A stretch of 6,327 bases of DNA from Clostridiales bacterium (GCA_003453455.1 DMLG01000142.1:1-6327); one strand, 5' to 3'; numbered from the stretch's first letter, positions 1 to 6,327 are shown. Numbers and translations are program-made. Notes: generated from the sequence alone by a model not told the origin.

Positions 1-393
1 TGCATATTTTTCCTTACAATTTTTTATATCCATAGCCACATAATCGACAAGACTATTTTCTAAAAGCTCTTTAAGTCTTTCAGGAAAAGTGCCGTTTGTA
101 TCAAGCTTCACTTTATATCCAAGCTCTTTTATTCTCTTGACAAACTCTATAATATCGCTATGCATCAGCGGCTCTCCACCCGTTATGCAAACGCCGTCCA
201 AAAGCCCTTGTCTTTTTGATAAAAAAGACAAAATTTCCTCCTCAGTATAAGTGTCAGACTCATCAATATCAGTAACCAAAAGGGCATTGTGGCAAAACGG
301 ACACCTGAAATTGCAGCCGCCCGTGAAAATAGTGCACGCCGTTTTTCCCGGATAATCTAAAAGCGTCAGTTTTTGCAGTCCATAAATTTTCAT
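1..393 (-). CDS. Radical-SAM activating protein, anaerobic ribonucleotide reductase activase-like (3' end cut by window edge)
   Basis: This is an open frame of 131 codons with no stop before the left edge, so the C-terminus is missing. The start is ATG 393, with AGAGG (405-401) 7 nt upstream. The N-terminus reads KIYGLQKLTLLDYPGKTA, followed by the radical-SAM cysteine motif CNFRCPFC (Cys27, Cys31, Cys34). These cysteines bind the 4Fe-4S cluster that cleaves S-adenosylmethionine. GGEP at residues 72-75 is the usual SAM-contacting motif, and KLDTNG (96-101) and the DYVAMDIK region (from 117) are also typical. The N-terminal pattern fits the NrdG2-type activases, which are annotated as making the glycyl radical on the anaerobic ribonucleotide reductase NrdD. 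A pyruvate formate-lyase activase-like role on another glycyl-radical enzyme is possible, and no partner gene is visible. A terminator and its own promoter separate it from the ATPase operon, so a shared function is not implied. The radical-SAM assignment is firm; the substrate is inferred. Confidence 0.88.
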   Translation of the reverse strand, partial: MKIYGLQKLTLLDYPGKTACTIFTGGCNFRCPFCHNALLVTDIDESDTYTEEEILSFLSKRQGLLDGVCITGGEPLMHSDIIEFVKRIKELGYKVKLDTNGTFPERLKELLENSLVDYVAMDIKNCKEKYA

Positions 394-397
394 AGCA

Positions 398-424
398 ATA
401 CCTCTATATAAAAGATACCTCTAT
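398..424 (-). repeat. 10-bp direct repeat in the activase leader
   Basis: ATAGAGGTAT occurs exactly twice on the minus strand, at 424-415 and 407-398, with a 17-bp period. The first copy begins inside the -10 element and runs through the expected transcription start. The second copy contains the ribosome binding site of the radical-SAM gene. It may be chance in AT-rich DNA or a small regulatory site. Confidence 0.5.
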
Positions 425-451
425 TATACAATATATATTATCCGCTGTCAA
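423..451 (-). promoter_or_regulatory. Consensus sigma-A promoter for the radical-SAM gene
   Basis: Read on the minus strand, TTGACA (451-446) and TATAAT (428-423) are both perfect consensus hexamers, separated by an optimal 17 bp. Transcription should begin near 416, giving a leader of roughly 20-25 nt before ATG 393. The promoter lies between the ATPase operon terminator and the activase gene, so the activase has its own transcription unit. Confidence 0.88.
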
Positions 452-468
452 TCAATATCTTGTATAAT
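423..468. repeat. Imperfect inverted repeat spanning the activase promoter
   Basis: On the minus strand, ATTATACAAGATAT (468-455) and ATATATTGTATAAT (436-423) are inverted copies that match at 13 of 14 positions. The arm centres are 32 bp apart, about three helical turns. The -35 hexamer lies between the arms and the -10 hexamer lies inside the downstream arm. The element is upstream of the expected transcript, so it would act as DNA, for example as a paired operator. The DNA is very AT-rich, so chance similarity is possible. Confidence 0.5.
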
Positions 469-516
469 TTTTCCAAAAGTTACATTTTTCCTATCAAGAT
501 ATAGATTATTGGCGGC

Positions 517-557
517 AAAAAAATCAGTCCATGTTTACAAGCAAACCGGACTGATTT
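517..557 (-). terminator. Rho-independent terminator of the ATPase operon
   Basis: In the minus direction the 10-nt arm AAATCAGTCC (557-548) pairs perfectly with GGACTGATTT (530-521) across a 17-nt loop. The loop can form a short inner GTTT/AAAC pairing. Seven T residues follow or overlap the second arm (523-517). The hairpin begins 4 nt after the stop codon of subunit D, as expected for the end of the operon. On the plus strand the hairpin is not followed by a comparable T-run, so it should work in one direction only. Confidence 0.9.
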
Positions 558-561
558 ATCT

Positions 562-1227
562 TTATGCGTTTTCCCCTCGCTTTGATGCAATATTTTCGGC
601 TATCATCATATCCTTTACCTTCATAAGCCGTACCGTGTTTGAGCGCTCTGCTTCATCAAGCTTCATTGTTATCCGCTTTATAGTGTCGCGGTAATCGGGA
701 ATCATTACATATTCTAACGCATTAACACGCCTTCTTGTTCGTTCAATTTCTCCTGCTAACATCTCCGCCGATTTTTCAAGCTCTGAAAGCCGCAGCATTT
801 GTGGAAGAACACCGGCAAGCGAGGATATGGCAAAATCCAAATCACCGCCCGTAAAAGCATAGCCATATGAGAAAATGTCACTATCCTGTGATGTACGCAT
901 TTTTGCGCTAAAAACAGGCACATCAACACTCATAATGTTTCTTTTTGTGACATCAAGCAGTACCTCCTGCTTTGGCAGAAGCAGTGCGGAGTTTATAACT
1001 TCTCTTTGCAAAAGCGAGCTGGCAATAGCAAGGCTTTTATTTGCATTTTTTAGCCCTTCTTCTACCTCTTCTCGAAGGTCTTTTGCCTCGCGCATAATAT
1101 TCAAAAACTGGCGCATAAGTTCATCGCGCTTATCTTTTAAAAGCCTATGCCCCTTTGTCGCCACAGCAAGACTTTTCTTAATCCGCGCAAGCTCCATACG
1201 GGTAGGATTAACATTCAGTTCTGCCAC
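562..1227 (-). CDS. atpD: V/A-type ATPase subunit D (central rotor shaft)
   Basis: Subunit D forms the long coiled-coil axle that turns inside the A3B3 head and, with F, couples ATP chemistry to the membrane ring. The protein is 221 aa, close to the family's usual length. Hallmarks include LNVNPTRMEL at residues 4-13, the helical stretch with GHRLLKDKRDEL, and the C-terminal helix with TRRRVNALEYVMIPDYRDTI followed by MKLDEAER. Both ends are strongly helical, as needed for an antiparallel coiled coil. The frame is open to a GTG at 1236, but that codon lies inside the AAGGAG site (1241-1236) and cannot be positioned correctly. GTG 1227 is 8 nt downstream of the site and gives the family-like N-terminus MAELNVNP, so I use it. 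The gene is last in the operon, 26 nt after B and directly before the terminator. It is sometimes called ntpD. Confidence 0.96.
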   Translation of the reverse strand: MAELNVNPTRMELARIKKSLAVATKGHRLLKDKRDELMRQFLNIMREAKDLREEVEEGLKNANKSLAIASSLLQREVINSALLLPKQEVLLDVTKRNIMSVDVPVFSAKMRTSQDSDIFSYGYAFTGGDLDFAISSLAGVLPQMLRLSELEKSAEMLAGEIERTRRRVNALEYVMIPDYRDTIKRITMKLDEAERSNTVRLMKVKDMMIAENIASKRGENA

Positions 1228-1235
1228 TTTTTCCA

Positions 1236-1241
1236 CTCCTT
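1236..1241 (-). promoter_or_regulatory. Ribosome binding site deciding the start of subunit D
   Basis: AAGGAG sits 8 nt before GTG 1227. The site itself supplies the G of an in-frame upstream GTG at 1236, which creates a false longer start. Confidence 0.85.
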
Positions 1242-1253
1242 TTATAAGAGAAA

Positions 1254-2624
1254 TTACCCTTTATAATATTTATCAAGATATTCGTCCTTAATTCTCTTTA
1301 ACTCACTTCTTGGTAGTATTGACAAAAGCTCCCAGCCAATTTCCAAGGTTTCTTCAATAGTCCTGTCGGTCGTATAGCCTTGGGACACATATTTCTTTTC
1401 AAACTCATCAGCAAATTTTGCGTACAGCTTATCAACCTCCGAAAGCGCCGCCTCACCAAGAATTACCATAAGCTCTTTTGCCTCTTTGCCTCGTGCATAA
1501 GCCGCAAAAAGCTGGTTCATTGTGTTTGCATGGTCGGCCCTTGTTTTGCCCTCGCCTATACCTTTGTCTTTAAGACGCGAAAGGCTTGGGAGTACATCAA
1601 TAGGAGGCATAACATTCTTTCTGTAAAGCTCTCGTGATAAAATTATCTGTCCCTCTGTTATATATCCCGTAAGGTCGGGGATTGGGTGTGTTTTATCGTC
1701 CTCAGGCATTGTTAAAATCGGAATAAGCGTTATTGAGCCGTCGCTGCCCTTTAACCTTCCTGCACGCTCATAGAGAGTTGCAAGGTCTGTGTACATATAT
1801 CCCGGATATCCGCGTCTTCCGGGTACTTCCTTTCTTGCTGCCGAAATTTCACGAAGAGCATCCGCATAGTTTGTAATATCGGTCATAATAACCAAAACAT
1901 GCATATTTTTCTCGAATGCAAGATATTCCGCAGCAGTCAGCGCCATTTTCGGTGTTGCAATACGCTCTATTGCAGGGTCGTTTGCAAGATTTACAAAAAG
2001 CACTGTTCGTTCTAAGGCTCCCGTTTTTCTGAAATCGTCGATAAAGAACTCTGCCTCTTCAAAAGTTATACCGATTGCGGCAAAAACAACGGCAAATTTA
2101 CTGCCCTCGCCCAAAACCTTTGCCTGTCTTGCAATCTGCGCCGCAAGATTTGCGTGCGGAAGTCCGCTTCCTGAAAAAATCGGAAGTTTTTGACCTCTTA
2201 CCAATGTGTTAAGTCCGTCTATCGCACTCACGCCCGTCTGGATAAACTCCTCAGGATAGCTCCTTGCAGCAGGGTTCATCGGTGTTCCGTTGATGTCCTC
2301 CCTTTTATCAGGAATAATTTCAGGTTTTCCGTCCTTTGGTCTTCCAAGACCGTCAAAAACGCGGCCTAACATATCCTCCGATACGCCAAGCTCTATTCCG
2401 TGCCCCAAAAAGCGCACCTTAGAATCCTCAATATTGATACCTGCGCTGCTTTCAAAAAGCTGAACAAGTGCGTCAGAGCCGTTTATCTCTAAAACTCTGC
2501 ATCTGCGGCGGCTGCCGTCTGCAAGCTCGATTTCGCCAAGCTCATTATAGGTAACGCCCGATGTATTTTTAACAAGCATCAAGGGTCCTGATACTTCTTC
2601 AATCGTTCTGTATTCCTTAGGCAT
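1254..2624 (-). CDS. atpB: V/A-type ATPase subunit B (non-catalytic nucleotide-binding subunit)
   Basis: Subunit B alternates with A in the A3B3 hexamer and completes the catalytic sites at the A-B interfaces without hydrolysing ATP itself. The protein is 456 aa, normal for the family. The N-terminal barrel begins [14 protein letters not shown], and [14 protein letters not shown] lies near residue 86. The position of the Walker A loop is occupied by [17 protein letters not shown] (from 151), which lacks the GKT/S of a working P-loop, as usual for [20 protein letters not shown] (272-290) is characteristic. Arg350, in SLSRLKDKG, matches in position and context the arginine finger of Enterococcus hirae B that reaches into the A active site. 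ATG 2624 overlaps the end of A by 8 bp and is preceded by the strongest ribosome binding site in the operon, AAGGAGG. The overlap suggests translational coupling to A. It is also named ntpB. Confidence 0.98.
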   Translation of the reverse strand: MPKEYRTIEEVSGPLMLVKNTSGVTYNELGEIELADGSRRRCRVLEINGSDALVQLFESSAGINIEDSKVRFLGHGIELGVSEDMLGRVFDGLGRPKDGKPEIIPDKREDINGTPMNPAARSYPEEFIQTGVSAIDGLNTLVRGQKLPIFSGSGLPHANLAAQIARQAKVLGEGSKFAVVFAAIGITFEEAEFFIDDFRKTGALERTVLFVNLANDPAIERIATPKMALTAAEYLAFEKNMHVLVIMTDITNYADALREISAARKEVPGRRGYPGYMYTDLATLYERAGRLKGSDGSITLIPILTMPEDDKTHPIPDLTGYITEGQIILSRELYRKNVMPPIDVLPSLSRLKDKGIGEGKTRADHANTMNQLFAAYARGKEAKELMVILGEAALSEVDKLYAKFADEFEKKYVSQGYTTDRTIEETLEIGWELLSILPRSELKRIKDEYLDKYYKG

Positions 2625-4392
2625 TTTCTGCCGCCTCCTTTCTCAGTTCATCAATTTCGCGCGTGATATTTTCCAAAATATCATCATACTCTTTTGAAAG
2701 CTTATCCTCAGGCACATACTTTATTCTACCAATTCGCTCACGGACAGGAAGAGCTACAAGCTTATTTATATTTATTCCGTCAGCAAGTGCCGATTTTGTC
2801 ATATCATAGAATTTAAGTATAAGTCTTGCCATTACGCATTGTTTATTAAGCGATGCATATGTGTCAACCTCGTGAAAAGCGTCCTGATGCAAATAGTCCT
2901 CTCTTATTGAGCGTGCAATTTCAAGCTTTAATCTGTCGGTTGCCACAAGTGCATCCATACCAACAAGCTTTACCATTTCTTCAAGCTCTGCTTCCTCCTG
3001 CAAAAGTGCCATAATACGCGTTCTTTGCGGAATCCAGTCGGGAGAAACCTCATCCCCATACCATTTTTCCATACTGTCAACATAGAGTGAATAGCTTTTA
3101 AGCCAATTTATTGCAGGAAAGTGACGCCTGTATGCAAGCTCGGAATCAAGTCCCCAGAAAACCTTTACAATTCGGAGCGTTGCTTGCGAAACAGGCTCGG
3201 AAATATCTCCGCCCTGCGGTGATACTGCGCCCACGACGCTCAAAGCTCCAATTCTATCCTCTGTGCCGCTTGACACAACTCTTCCAGCACGCTCATAAAA
3301 ACCTGCAAGACGGCTTCCCAAATATGCAGGATAGCCCTCCTCACCCGGCATTTCTTCCAAGCGTCCGCTCATTTCACGAAGAGCCTCCGCCCAACGAGAT
3401 GTAGAGTCTGCCAAAAGCACTACTGAATATCCCATATCACGGAAATACTCCGCAATTGTAATACCCGTATAAATGCTTGCCTCACGCGCCGCAACAGGCA
3501 TATCGGAGGTGTTTGCAATCAAAACTGTACGCTCCATAAGCGTTTTACCCGTTTTCGGGTCCTTGATTTCGGGAAATTCGTTTAAAACATCGGTCATCTC
3601 GTTACCACGCTCGCCGCAGCCGATGTATATAACAATATCTGCATCCGCCCACTTTGCAAGCTGATGCTGAACAACCGTTTTACCGCTGCCGAAAGGTCCC
3701 GGAACTGTACCGACACCGCCCTTTGCAATCGGGAAAAGTGTGTCAATAACTCTCTGTCCCGTAACAAGCGGCATATCCGGTGAAAGCTTTCTCTTATACG
3801 GTCTGCCAACCCTGACAGGCCATTTTTGCATAAGTTTAAGTTCTTTTATCTCGCCATTTTCAAGCTTTATTTTACCTATGGTTTCCTCAACAGTATAACT
3901 TCCGCTGTTTAACTCTATAAGCTCACCGCTCCAAGCAGGCGGCACCATAATTTTATGAGTTACAACCTCAGTTTCCTGGACAGTACCTAAAATGTCGCCG
4001 CCCGACACTTTCCCAAGCTGTGCAGTTGCTTTAAAATCCCATTTTATATCACGCTTTAACGCAGGCACATTTACGCCTCGCTCCAAGCGCGTTCCTGCTT
4101 TTTCCATAATTGCATCAAGCGGTCTTTGGATACCGTCATAGATACTCTTTATAAGTCCCGGTCCAAGCTCCGCAGAAAGCGGCTCCATTGTGGATACAAC
4201 CTTTCCACCGGGTCCTAATCCCGAAGTTTCCTCATAAACCTGAATGGACGCGTCACCGCCGTGCATTTCAATTATTTCACCGACAAGACCTATATCGCTT
4301 ACGCGGACAACGTCATACATATTTGCATCACGCATACCCTCCGCTATTACCAAAGGACCTGATACTTTTTTGATTACTCCGCTTTTTTCCAT
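2617..4392 (-). CDS. atpA: V/A-type ATPase subunit A (catalytic)
   Basis: This is the catalytic subunit that hydrolyses or makes ATP in the A3B3 head. With the start at ATG 4392 the protein is 591 aa, typical for the family. It begins [20 protein letters not shown]. The family-specific bulge domain lies at about 115-190. The Walker A loop is GPFGSGKT (232-239), with Lys238 and Thr239. GCGERGNEM carries the catalytic Glu261 and Arg262, and [15 protein letters not shown] is the Walker B region (about 326-340). These numbers match the known Enterococcus hirae active-site numbering, which supports the chosen start. The frame is open upstream to TTG 4413 and ATG 4410, but neither has a ribosome binding site. 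ATG 4392 has AAAGGA 8 nt before it. The gene lies 17 nt after F and overlaps B by 8 bp. No intein or frameshift is present. It is also named ntpA. Confidence 0.98.
   Translation of the reverse strand: MEKSGVIKKVSGPLVIAEGMRDANMYDVVRVSDIGLVGEIIEMHGGDASIQVYEETSGLGPGGKVVSTMEPLSAELGPGLIKSIYDGIQRPLDAIMEKAGTRLERGVNVPALKRDIKWDFKATAQLGKVSGGDILGTVQETEVVTHKIMVPPAWSGELIELNSGSYTVEETIGKIKLENGEIKELKLMQKWPVRVGRPYKRKLSPDMPLVTGQRVIDTLFPIAKGGVGTVPGPFGSGKTVVQHQLAKWADADIVIYIGCGERGNEMTDVLNEFPEIKDPKTGKTLMERTVLIANTSDMPVAAREASIYTGITIAEYFRDMGYSVVLLADSTSRWAEALREMSGRLEEMPGEEGYPAYLGSRLAGFYERAGRVVSSGTEDRIGALSVVGAVSPQGGDISEPVSQATLRIVKVFWGLDSELAYRRHFPAINWLKSYSLYVDSMEKWYGDEVSPDWIPQRTRIMALLQEEAELEEMVKLVGMDALVATDRLKLEIARSIREDYLHQDAFHEVDTYASLNKQCVMARLILKFYDMTKSALADGININKLVALPVRERIGRIKYVPEDKLSKEYDDILENITREIDELRKEAAENA
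2634..2640 (-). promoter_or_regulatory. Strong ribosome binding site of subunit B
   Basis: AAGGAGG lies 9 nt before ATG 2624, inside the last codons of A. It is the best anti-16S match among the operon's initiation sites. Confidence 0.85.
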
Positions 4393-4400
4393 CTTTATTG

Positions 4401-4406
4401 TCCTTT
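4401..4406 (-). promoter_or_regulatory. Ribosome binding site deciding the start of subunit A
   Basis: AAAGGA is 8 nt before ATG 4392. The two upstream in-frame candidates (TTG 4413, ATG 4410) overlap the stop codon of F and have only AT-rich sequence before them, so the shorter A protein is favoured. Confidence 0.8.
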
Positions 4407-4409
4407 CCA

Positions 4410-4736
4410 TCAATCATTGTAAATTATATCAGAGCCGACTGCCTGTTCTACAAACTTCTTCATACGATCCTTTCCGACTCCGTAAAATCCCTTTACGCAA
4501 GGAATTGGCATTATCGCAGGTGTTACCGACTCGCGGTAGCTTTCTACTACGCTTTCAAGCTCTTTAAAATACTGCTCGGTTATATAGATTATCCCATAGC
4601 CAGAGACGGCCATATCTTTCAGGCATTCCTCCGCCTGCTTCGCATTTTCGACGCTCTTTATATCAAGCCCAAGAGCCGCAAATGCACAAATGCTGTCATA
4701 ATCTCCCAAAACTCCGATTTTATACATATGCGTCAC
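4410..4736 (-). CDS. atpF: V/A-type ATPase subunit F (central shaft partner of D)
   Basis: Subunit F is the small Rossmann-like protein that binds subunit D in the central rotor; it is called NtpG in Enterococcus hirae. The family signature is visible as [12 protein letters not shown] at the N-terminus, the ALGLD segment, a central GIIYITEQY strand and loop, and TPAIMPIP followed by a glycine-rich stretch and VEQAVGSDI near the C-terminus. The length is 108 aa from GTG 4736 or 105 aa from ATG 4727, both normal. GTG 4736 has AAAGGA exactly 8 nt upstream, the same spacing as C, A and D. ATG 4727 gives the more family-like start MYKIGV but is 13-17 nt from any purine-rich site. I list the GTG start, with moderate certainty. 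The gene overlaps the end of C by 17 bp (8 bp from the alternative start) and is followed by A after 17 nt. Confidence 0.95.
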   Translation of the reverse strand: MTHMYKIGVLGDYDSICAFAALGLDIKSVENAKQAEECLKDMAVSGYGIIYITEQYFKELESVVESYRESVTPAIMPIPCVKGFYGVGKDRMKKFVEQAVGSDIIYND

Positions 4737-5643
4737 GCAGCCTTTCCTTTATGATTTCCTCGCCCCAGCCATTTTCCTTGCAGGCAAGGATTATGCGTAC
4801 CGCCTTAATTTCAAAGCTTTTTCCTATCAAAAATGCCATTATTGGCGCAAAGCCGAAACTTTCGGATTTAGCGCTTTTTGCATAGGCAAGCTTTTTATTA
4901 TCGCACCATTTTTCAAATGCGCTTATAGACTCAGTCTCCGCATCGGGATAGTTTTTCTTAATTTCCTCTATTACGCCGCTAACCGATCCAAAAAGCTGTT
5001 CCTTTGGAAAAATAAGCGCATTCTTTGAAAAATCCCTTGATTTATTACTAAAAGCGCACCGCCATGCGGTTTTTAAATCAGTAAGCTCTATTAATAGCTG
5101 TGCCCAACCGATTAAAAAGTCACTTCTTGACCTTTTTGCACTTTCCAAAACCGCTAAATGCTCCGCTTTATCAATAAAAATCTCTGCAAGCTGACCGTCC
5201 ATAGTCGAGGTCAGTATCTTGTAAGCCTTTCCAGCAACATCTTTTATATGTTCCGGAAGCTCTTCGGCATTTTTATTTTTTATCGCCGCCTCTATTTTCT
5301 CAGGCGGTGTAATATGCGGTGAAAGTATCATATTTTCCCACTTTTCACCTGCTACCGTTGCCTTTAACACCGTTTTTAAGTTATGAAAATCATTTTCATA
5401 AAGGAGCAAATCAATAGGAGCCTCATCGGGGCATACTTCATATGCCTTTTGCCAAGCGCTTTCAAGTTCATTTTTCAAAAGCTCCTCGCTCGTTTCACCG
5501 CTCCAACCACGCTCTTTTAAAAACCGTTTTGCCGCATCAATTCCGCTTGATGCAATAAGCGTCTGCATATCGGAATGAGTGAGCATTTTGTTTTCAAGCG
5601 TTTTTATAAAGGAAACGGCATATACATACTCAACATCTTTCAA
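4720..5643 (-). CDS. atpC: V/A-type ATPase subunit C (rotor socket, subunit d homologue)
   Basis: Subunit C sits between the membrane K ring and the D-F shaft and works as a funnel-shaped socket; the eukaryotic homologue is subunit d. The protein is 307 aa, slightly shorter than many homologues but complete. It is nearly all helical. The N-terminus, YVYAVSFIKTLENKMLTHSD, matches the family's YAVARVR...LL pattern. YENDFHNLKTVLKA (about 82-95) is the usual segment for entry of the second repeat. The C-terminus, FEIKAVRIILACKENG ending in [11 protein letters not shown], is diagnostic. The frame is open to GTG 5652, but that codon is part of the AAGGAG site. TTG 5643 lies 8 nt after the site and gives MKDVEYVYAV, so I prefer it. 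The gene lies 12 nt after E, and its end overlaps F. The name C/ntpC is used here; it is not the F-type epsilon subunit also called atpC. Confidence 0.94.
   Translation of the reverse strand: MKDVEYVYAVSFIKTLENKMLTHSDMQTLIASSGIDAAKRFLKERGWSGETSEELLKNELESAWQKAYEVCPDEAPIDLLLYENDFHNLKTVLKATVAGEKWENMILSPHITPPEKIEAAIKNKNAEELPEHIKDVAGKAYKILTSTMDGQLAEIFIDKAEHLAVLESAKRSRSDFLIGWAQLLIELTDLKTAWRCAFSNKSRDFSKNALIFPKEQLFGSVSGVIEEIKKNYPDAETESISAFEKWCDNKKLAYAKSAKSESFGFAPIMAFLIGKSFEIKAVRIILACKENGWGEEIIKERLRDAYV
4745..4750 (-). promoter_or_regulatory. Ribosome binding site of subunit F, inside the end of C
   Basis: AAAGGA is 8 nt before GTG 4736 and 17 nt before ATG 4727. A second partial match (GAAAGG, ending at 4741) is 4 and 13 nt away respectively. 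Spacing therefore favours the GTG start. Confidence 0.6.
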
Positions 5644-5651
5644 TATTTTCA

Positions 5652-5657
5652 CTCCTT
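5652..5657 (-). promoter_or_regulatory. Ribosome binding site deciding the start of subunit C
   Basis: AAGGAG overlaps the TAA stop of subunit E and lies 8 nt before TTG 5643. Its last G creates an in-frame GTG at 5652 that has no room for ribosome positioning, so the rarer TTG is the likelier initiator. Confidence 0.75.
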
Positions 5658-6216
5658 ATTTTGCGGCTATATCATAAAGCTCGCTTTCCATTTCGTGGAA
5701 AATAGCGTCAATAGTGCAGTTCACATACACCCTGCCATGCCTTACAATAAGACCTTTTGACGGTGCTTCATCATTTGATAAGGTAAAACCTGCGCCAAGA
5801 CTTTCCAAAAATCCGTCAAGCATATTTTCCCTATCCTCTTTATATAAAAGAACCTCTCCGCCGACTTCCTCATCCTTCTGATTTTTATAAATCTCTCTAA
5901 GATAAGAAAAATACTCGTCTTTTGGCATATTCAAAATCCTGTTCTTTGCCGCTTCTATAAGCTCTTTTGCAGTTTCCCGCTCGGTTTTTAAAAGCATTTC
6001 ACGCAAATATGCGTCCTTTTCCGCTGCCTTTCGCTCCTTTAAAGCGTTTACAGCGTCAAGACGGGCAGATTTTTCGCGTTCTTTTATACCCTCAATTTCA
6101 GCTGAATACTCTTTGTTTATTTCGTCTATTCTTTTGTTTGCCTCGCTGATTTTTACATCTGCTTTTTGCCTTGCTTCTGCTAAAATGGTATCTGTTATTA
6201 GTTCCAGTCCTGCCAC
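5656..6216 (-). CDS. atpE: V/A-type ATPase subunit E (peripheral stalk)
   Basis: Subunit E forms the peripheral stalk with the G/H-type subunit and holds the A3B3 head still while the shaft turns. The protein is 186 aa. Residues 1 to about 100 are a long charged helix rich in Ala, Glu, Lys and Arg with no prolines, starting LITDTILAEARQKADVKISE. This is the coiled-coil partner region. The C-terminal globular part includes EVLLYKEDRE and SKGLIVRHGRVYVNCTIDAIF (about 143-163), the conserved head-binding pattern of glycine, valine and NCT followed by a helix. The start is GTG 6216, preceded by AAGGAG (6232-6227) and a second GGAG (6225-6222). It lies 16 nt after K, and C follows after 12 nt. Sequence identity in this family is usually low, but motif and position agree. 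It is also named ntpE. Confidence 0.94.
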   Translation of the reverse strand: MAGLELITDTILAEARQKADVKISEANKRIDEINKEYSAEIEGIKEREKSARLDAVNALKERKAAEKDAYLREMLLKTERETAKELIEAAKNRILNMPKDEYFSYLREIYKNQKDEEVGGEVLLYKEDRENMLDGFLESLGAGFTLSNDEAPSKGLIVRHGRVYVNCTIDAIFHEMESELYDIAAK

Positions 6217-6221
6217 TTTTT

Positions 6222-6232
6222 CTCCGCTCCTT
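6222..6232 (-). promoter_or_regulatory. Double ribosome binding site of subunit E
   Basis: AAGGAG (6232-6227) and GGAG (6225-6222) lie 10 nt and 5 nt before GTG 6216, directly after the K stop codon at 6235-6233. Both spacings are workable, which may compensate for the GTG initiator. Confidence 0.7.
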
Positions 6233-6327
6233 TTAAAGATTGATTACAATAAGGAAGGATACAATAAATCCCAAAAGTGCATAAAGCTCGATAAGTGACG
6301 CTGAAACGATAGCCTTTGAGCTTTCCT
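6233..6327 (-). CDS. atpK: V/A-type ATPase subunit K, membrane ring proteolipid (C-terminal end only)
   Basis: Only the last 30 full codons before TAA (6235-6233) are present; the gene continues past the right edge. They encode KAIVSASLIELYALLGFIVS followed by FLIVINL, the final transmembrane helix of the V-type proteolipid. From memory, the end of the Enterococcus hirae NtpK protein reads VETYAILGFVISFLLVLNA, which aligns without gaps. The Glu in LIELYALL falls at the position of Glu139, the ion-binding carboxylate of the rotor ring, so the essential acidic residue is present. The other Na+ ligands known in E. hirae (around residues 61-65 and 110) lie outside the window, so Na+ or H+ specificity cannot be judged. 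The next gene, E, starts 16 nt downstream, consistent with co-transcription. It is also named ntpK. Confidence 0.9.
   Translation of the reverse strand, partial: ESSKAIVSASLIELYALLGFIVSFLIVINL

Noticed and set aside
440..468. Possible divergent promoter on the plus strand (TATAAT at 463-468)
   Set aside because: No -35 element is found at the right distance (440-445 reads ATCCGC) and no plus-strand gene follows. The TATAAT is explained by the inverted repeat.
509..694. Small plus-strand frame running through the terminator and the end of subunit D
   Set aside because: It contains the terminator hairpin and the D C-terminus in antisense, and has no ribosome binding site or recognisable product.
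875..1291. 138-codon open frame on the plus strand opposite subunit D
   Set aside because: It lies antisense to a well-conserved gene, has a low-complexity Ser/Phe/Arg-rich product, and shows no family signature or convincing ribosome binding site.
3111..3404. 97-codon plus-strand frame opposite the catalytic subunit A
   Set aside because: It is antisense to the conserved ATP-binding gene and its composition reflects the codons of the opposite strand.
4393..4413. Longer N-terminus for subunit A from TTG 4413 or ATG 4410
   Set aside because: Neither codon has a ribosome binding site, and the added residues do not fit the family. Start 4392 reproduces the standard active-site numbering.
4244..4754. 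Overlapping plus-strand open frames of 107 and 118 codons opposite A, F and C
   Set aside because: They are shadow frames of three recognisable subunits, with no plausible product.
1..6327. CRISPR array, insertion sequence, tRNA/rRNA, riboswitch, intein or phage genes
   Set aside because: Nothing of these kinds was seen. Apart from 394-561, nearly all the sequence is accounted for by tightly packed ATPase genes and one activase gene.

Overview
The window holds most of one operon for a bacterial rotary V/A-type ATPase, read entirely from the minus strand. The left edge carries a separately transcribed, truncated radical-SAM gene, also on the minus strand. The gene order, moderate-to-low GC content, strong AAGGAG ribosome binding sites and an anaerobic radical-SAM activase point to an anaerobic member of the Bacillota, probably Clostridia. 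That assignment is inferred from style and gene content; no marker gene in the window proves it.

In transcription order (right to left) the layout is: the C-terminal end of the membrane-ring proteolipid K (cut by the right edge); E (peripheral stalk); C (the socket joining the rotor to the membrane ring, also called subunit d); F and D (central shaft; F lies between C and A, D is last); A (catalytic) and B (non-catalytic nucleotide-binding subunit). The genes are packed with gaps of 26 nt or less, or with short overlaps. A hairpin followed by a T-run lies 4 nt after the D stop codon and ends the operon. The membrane stator subunit (a/I) and the second peripheral-stalk subunit (G/H) are not visible. 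They would be expected upstream, beyond the right edge.

Together the genes encode the soluble A3B3 head, the D-F shaft, the C socket, the E part of the stator and the ion-carrying K ring. All catalytic residues checked in A and B are present, so the complex looks functional. The sequence does not show whether it pumps Na+ or H+, or whether it mainly makes or uses ATP.

Start codons deserve care. For D, C and A the longest open frames begin upstream of the likely starts; ribosome-binding-site spacing and family N-termini put the starts at GTG 1227, TTG 5643 and ATG 4392.

Between positions 394 and 561 lie the operon terminator and a perfect-consensus sigma-A promoter (TTGACA, 17 bp, TATAAT) driving the left-hand activase gene. 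An imperfect inverted repeat and a 10-bp direct repeat overlap this promoter and could be regulatory. Otherwise this is an ordinary, well-known locus, and I see no evidence of an undescribed system.
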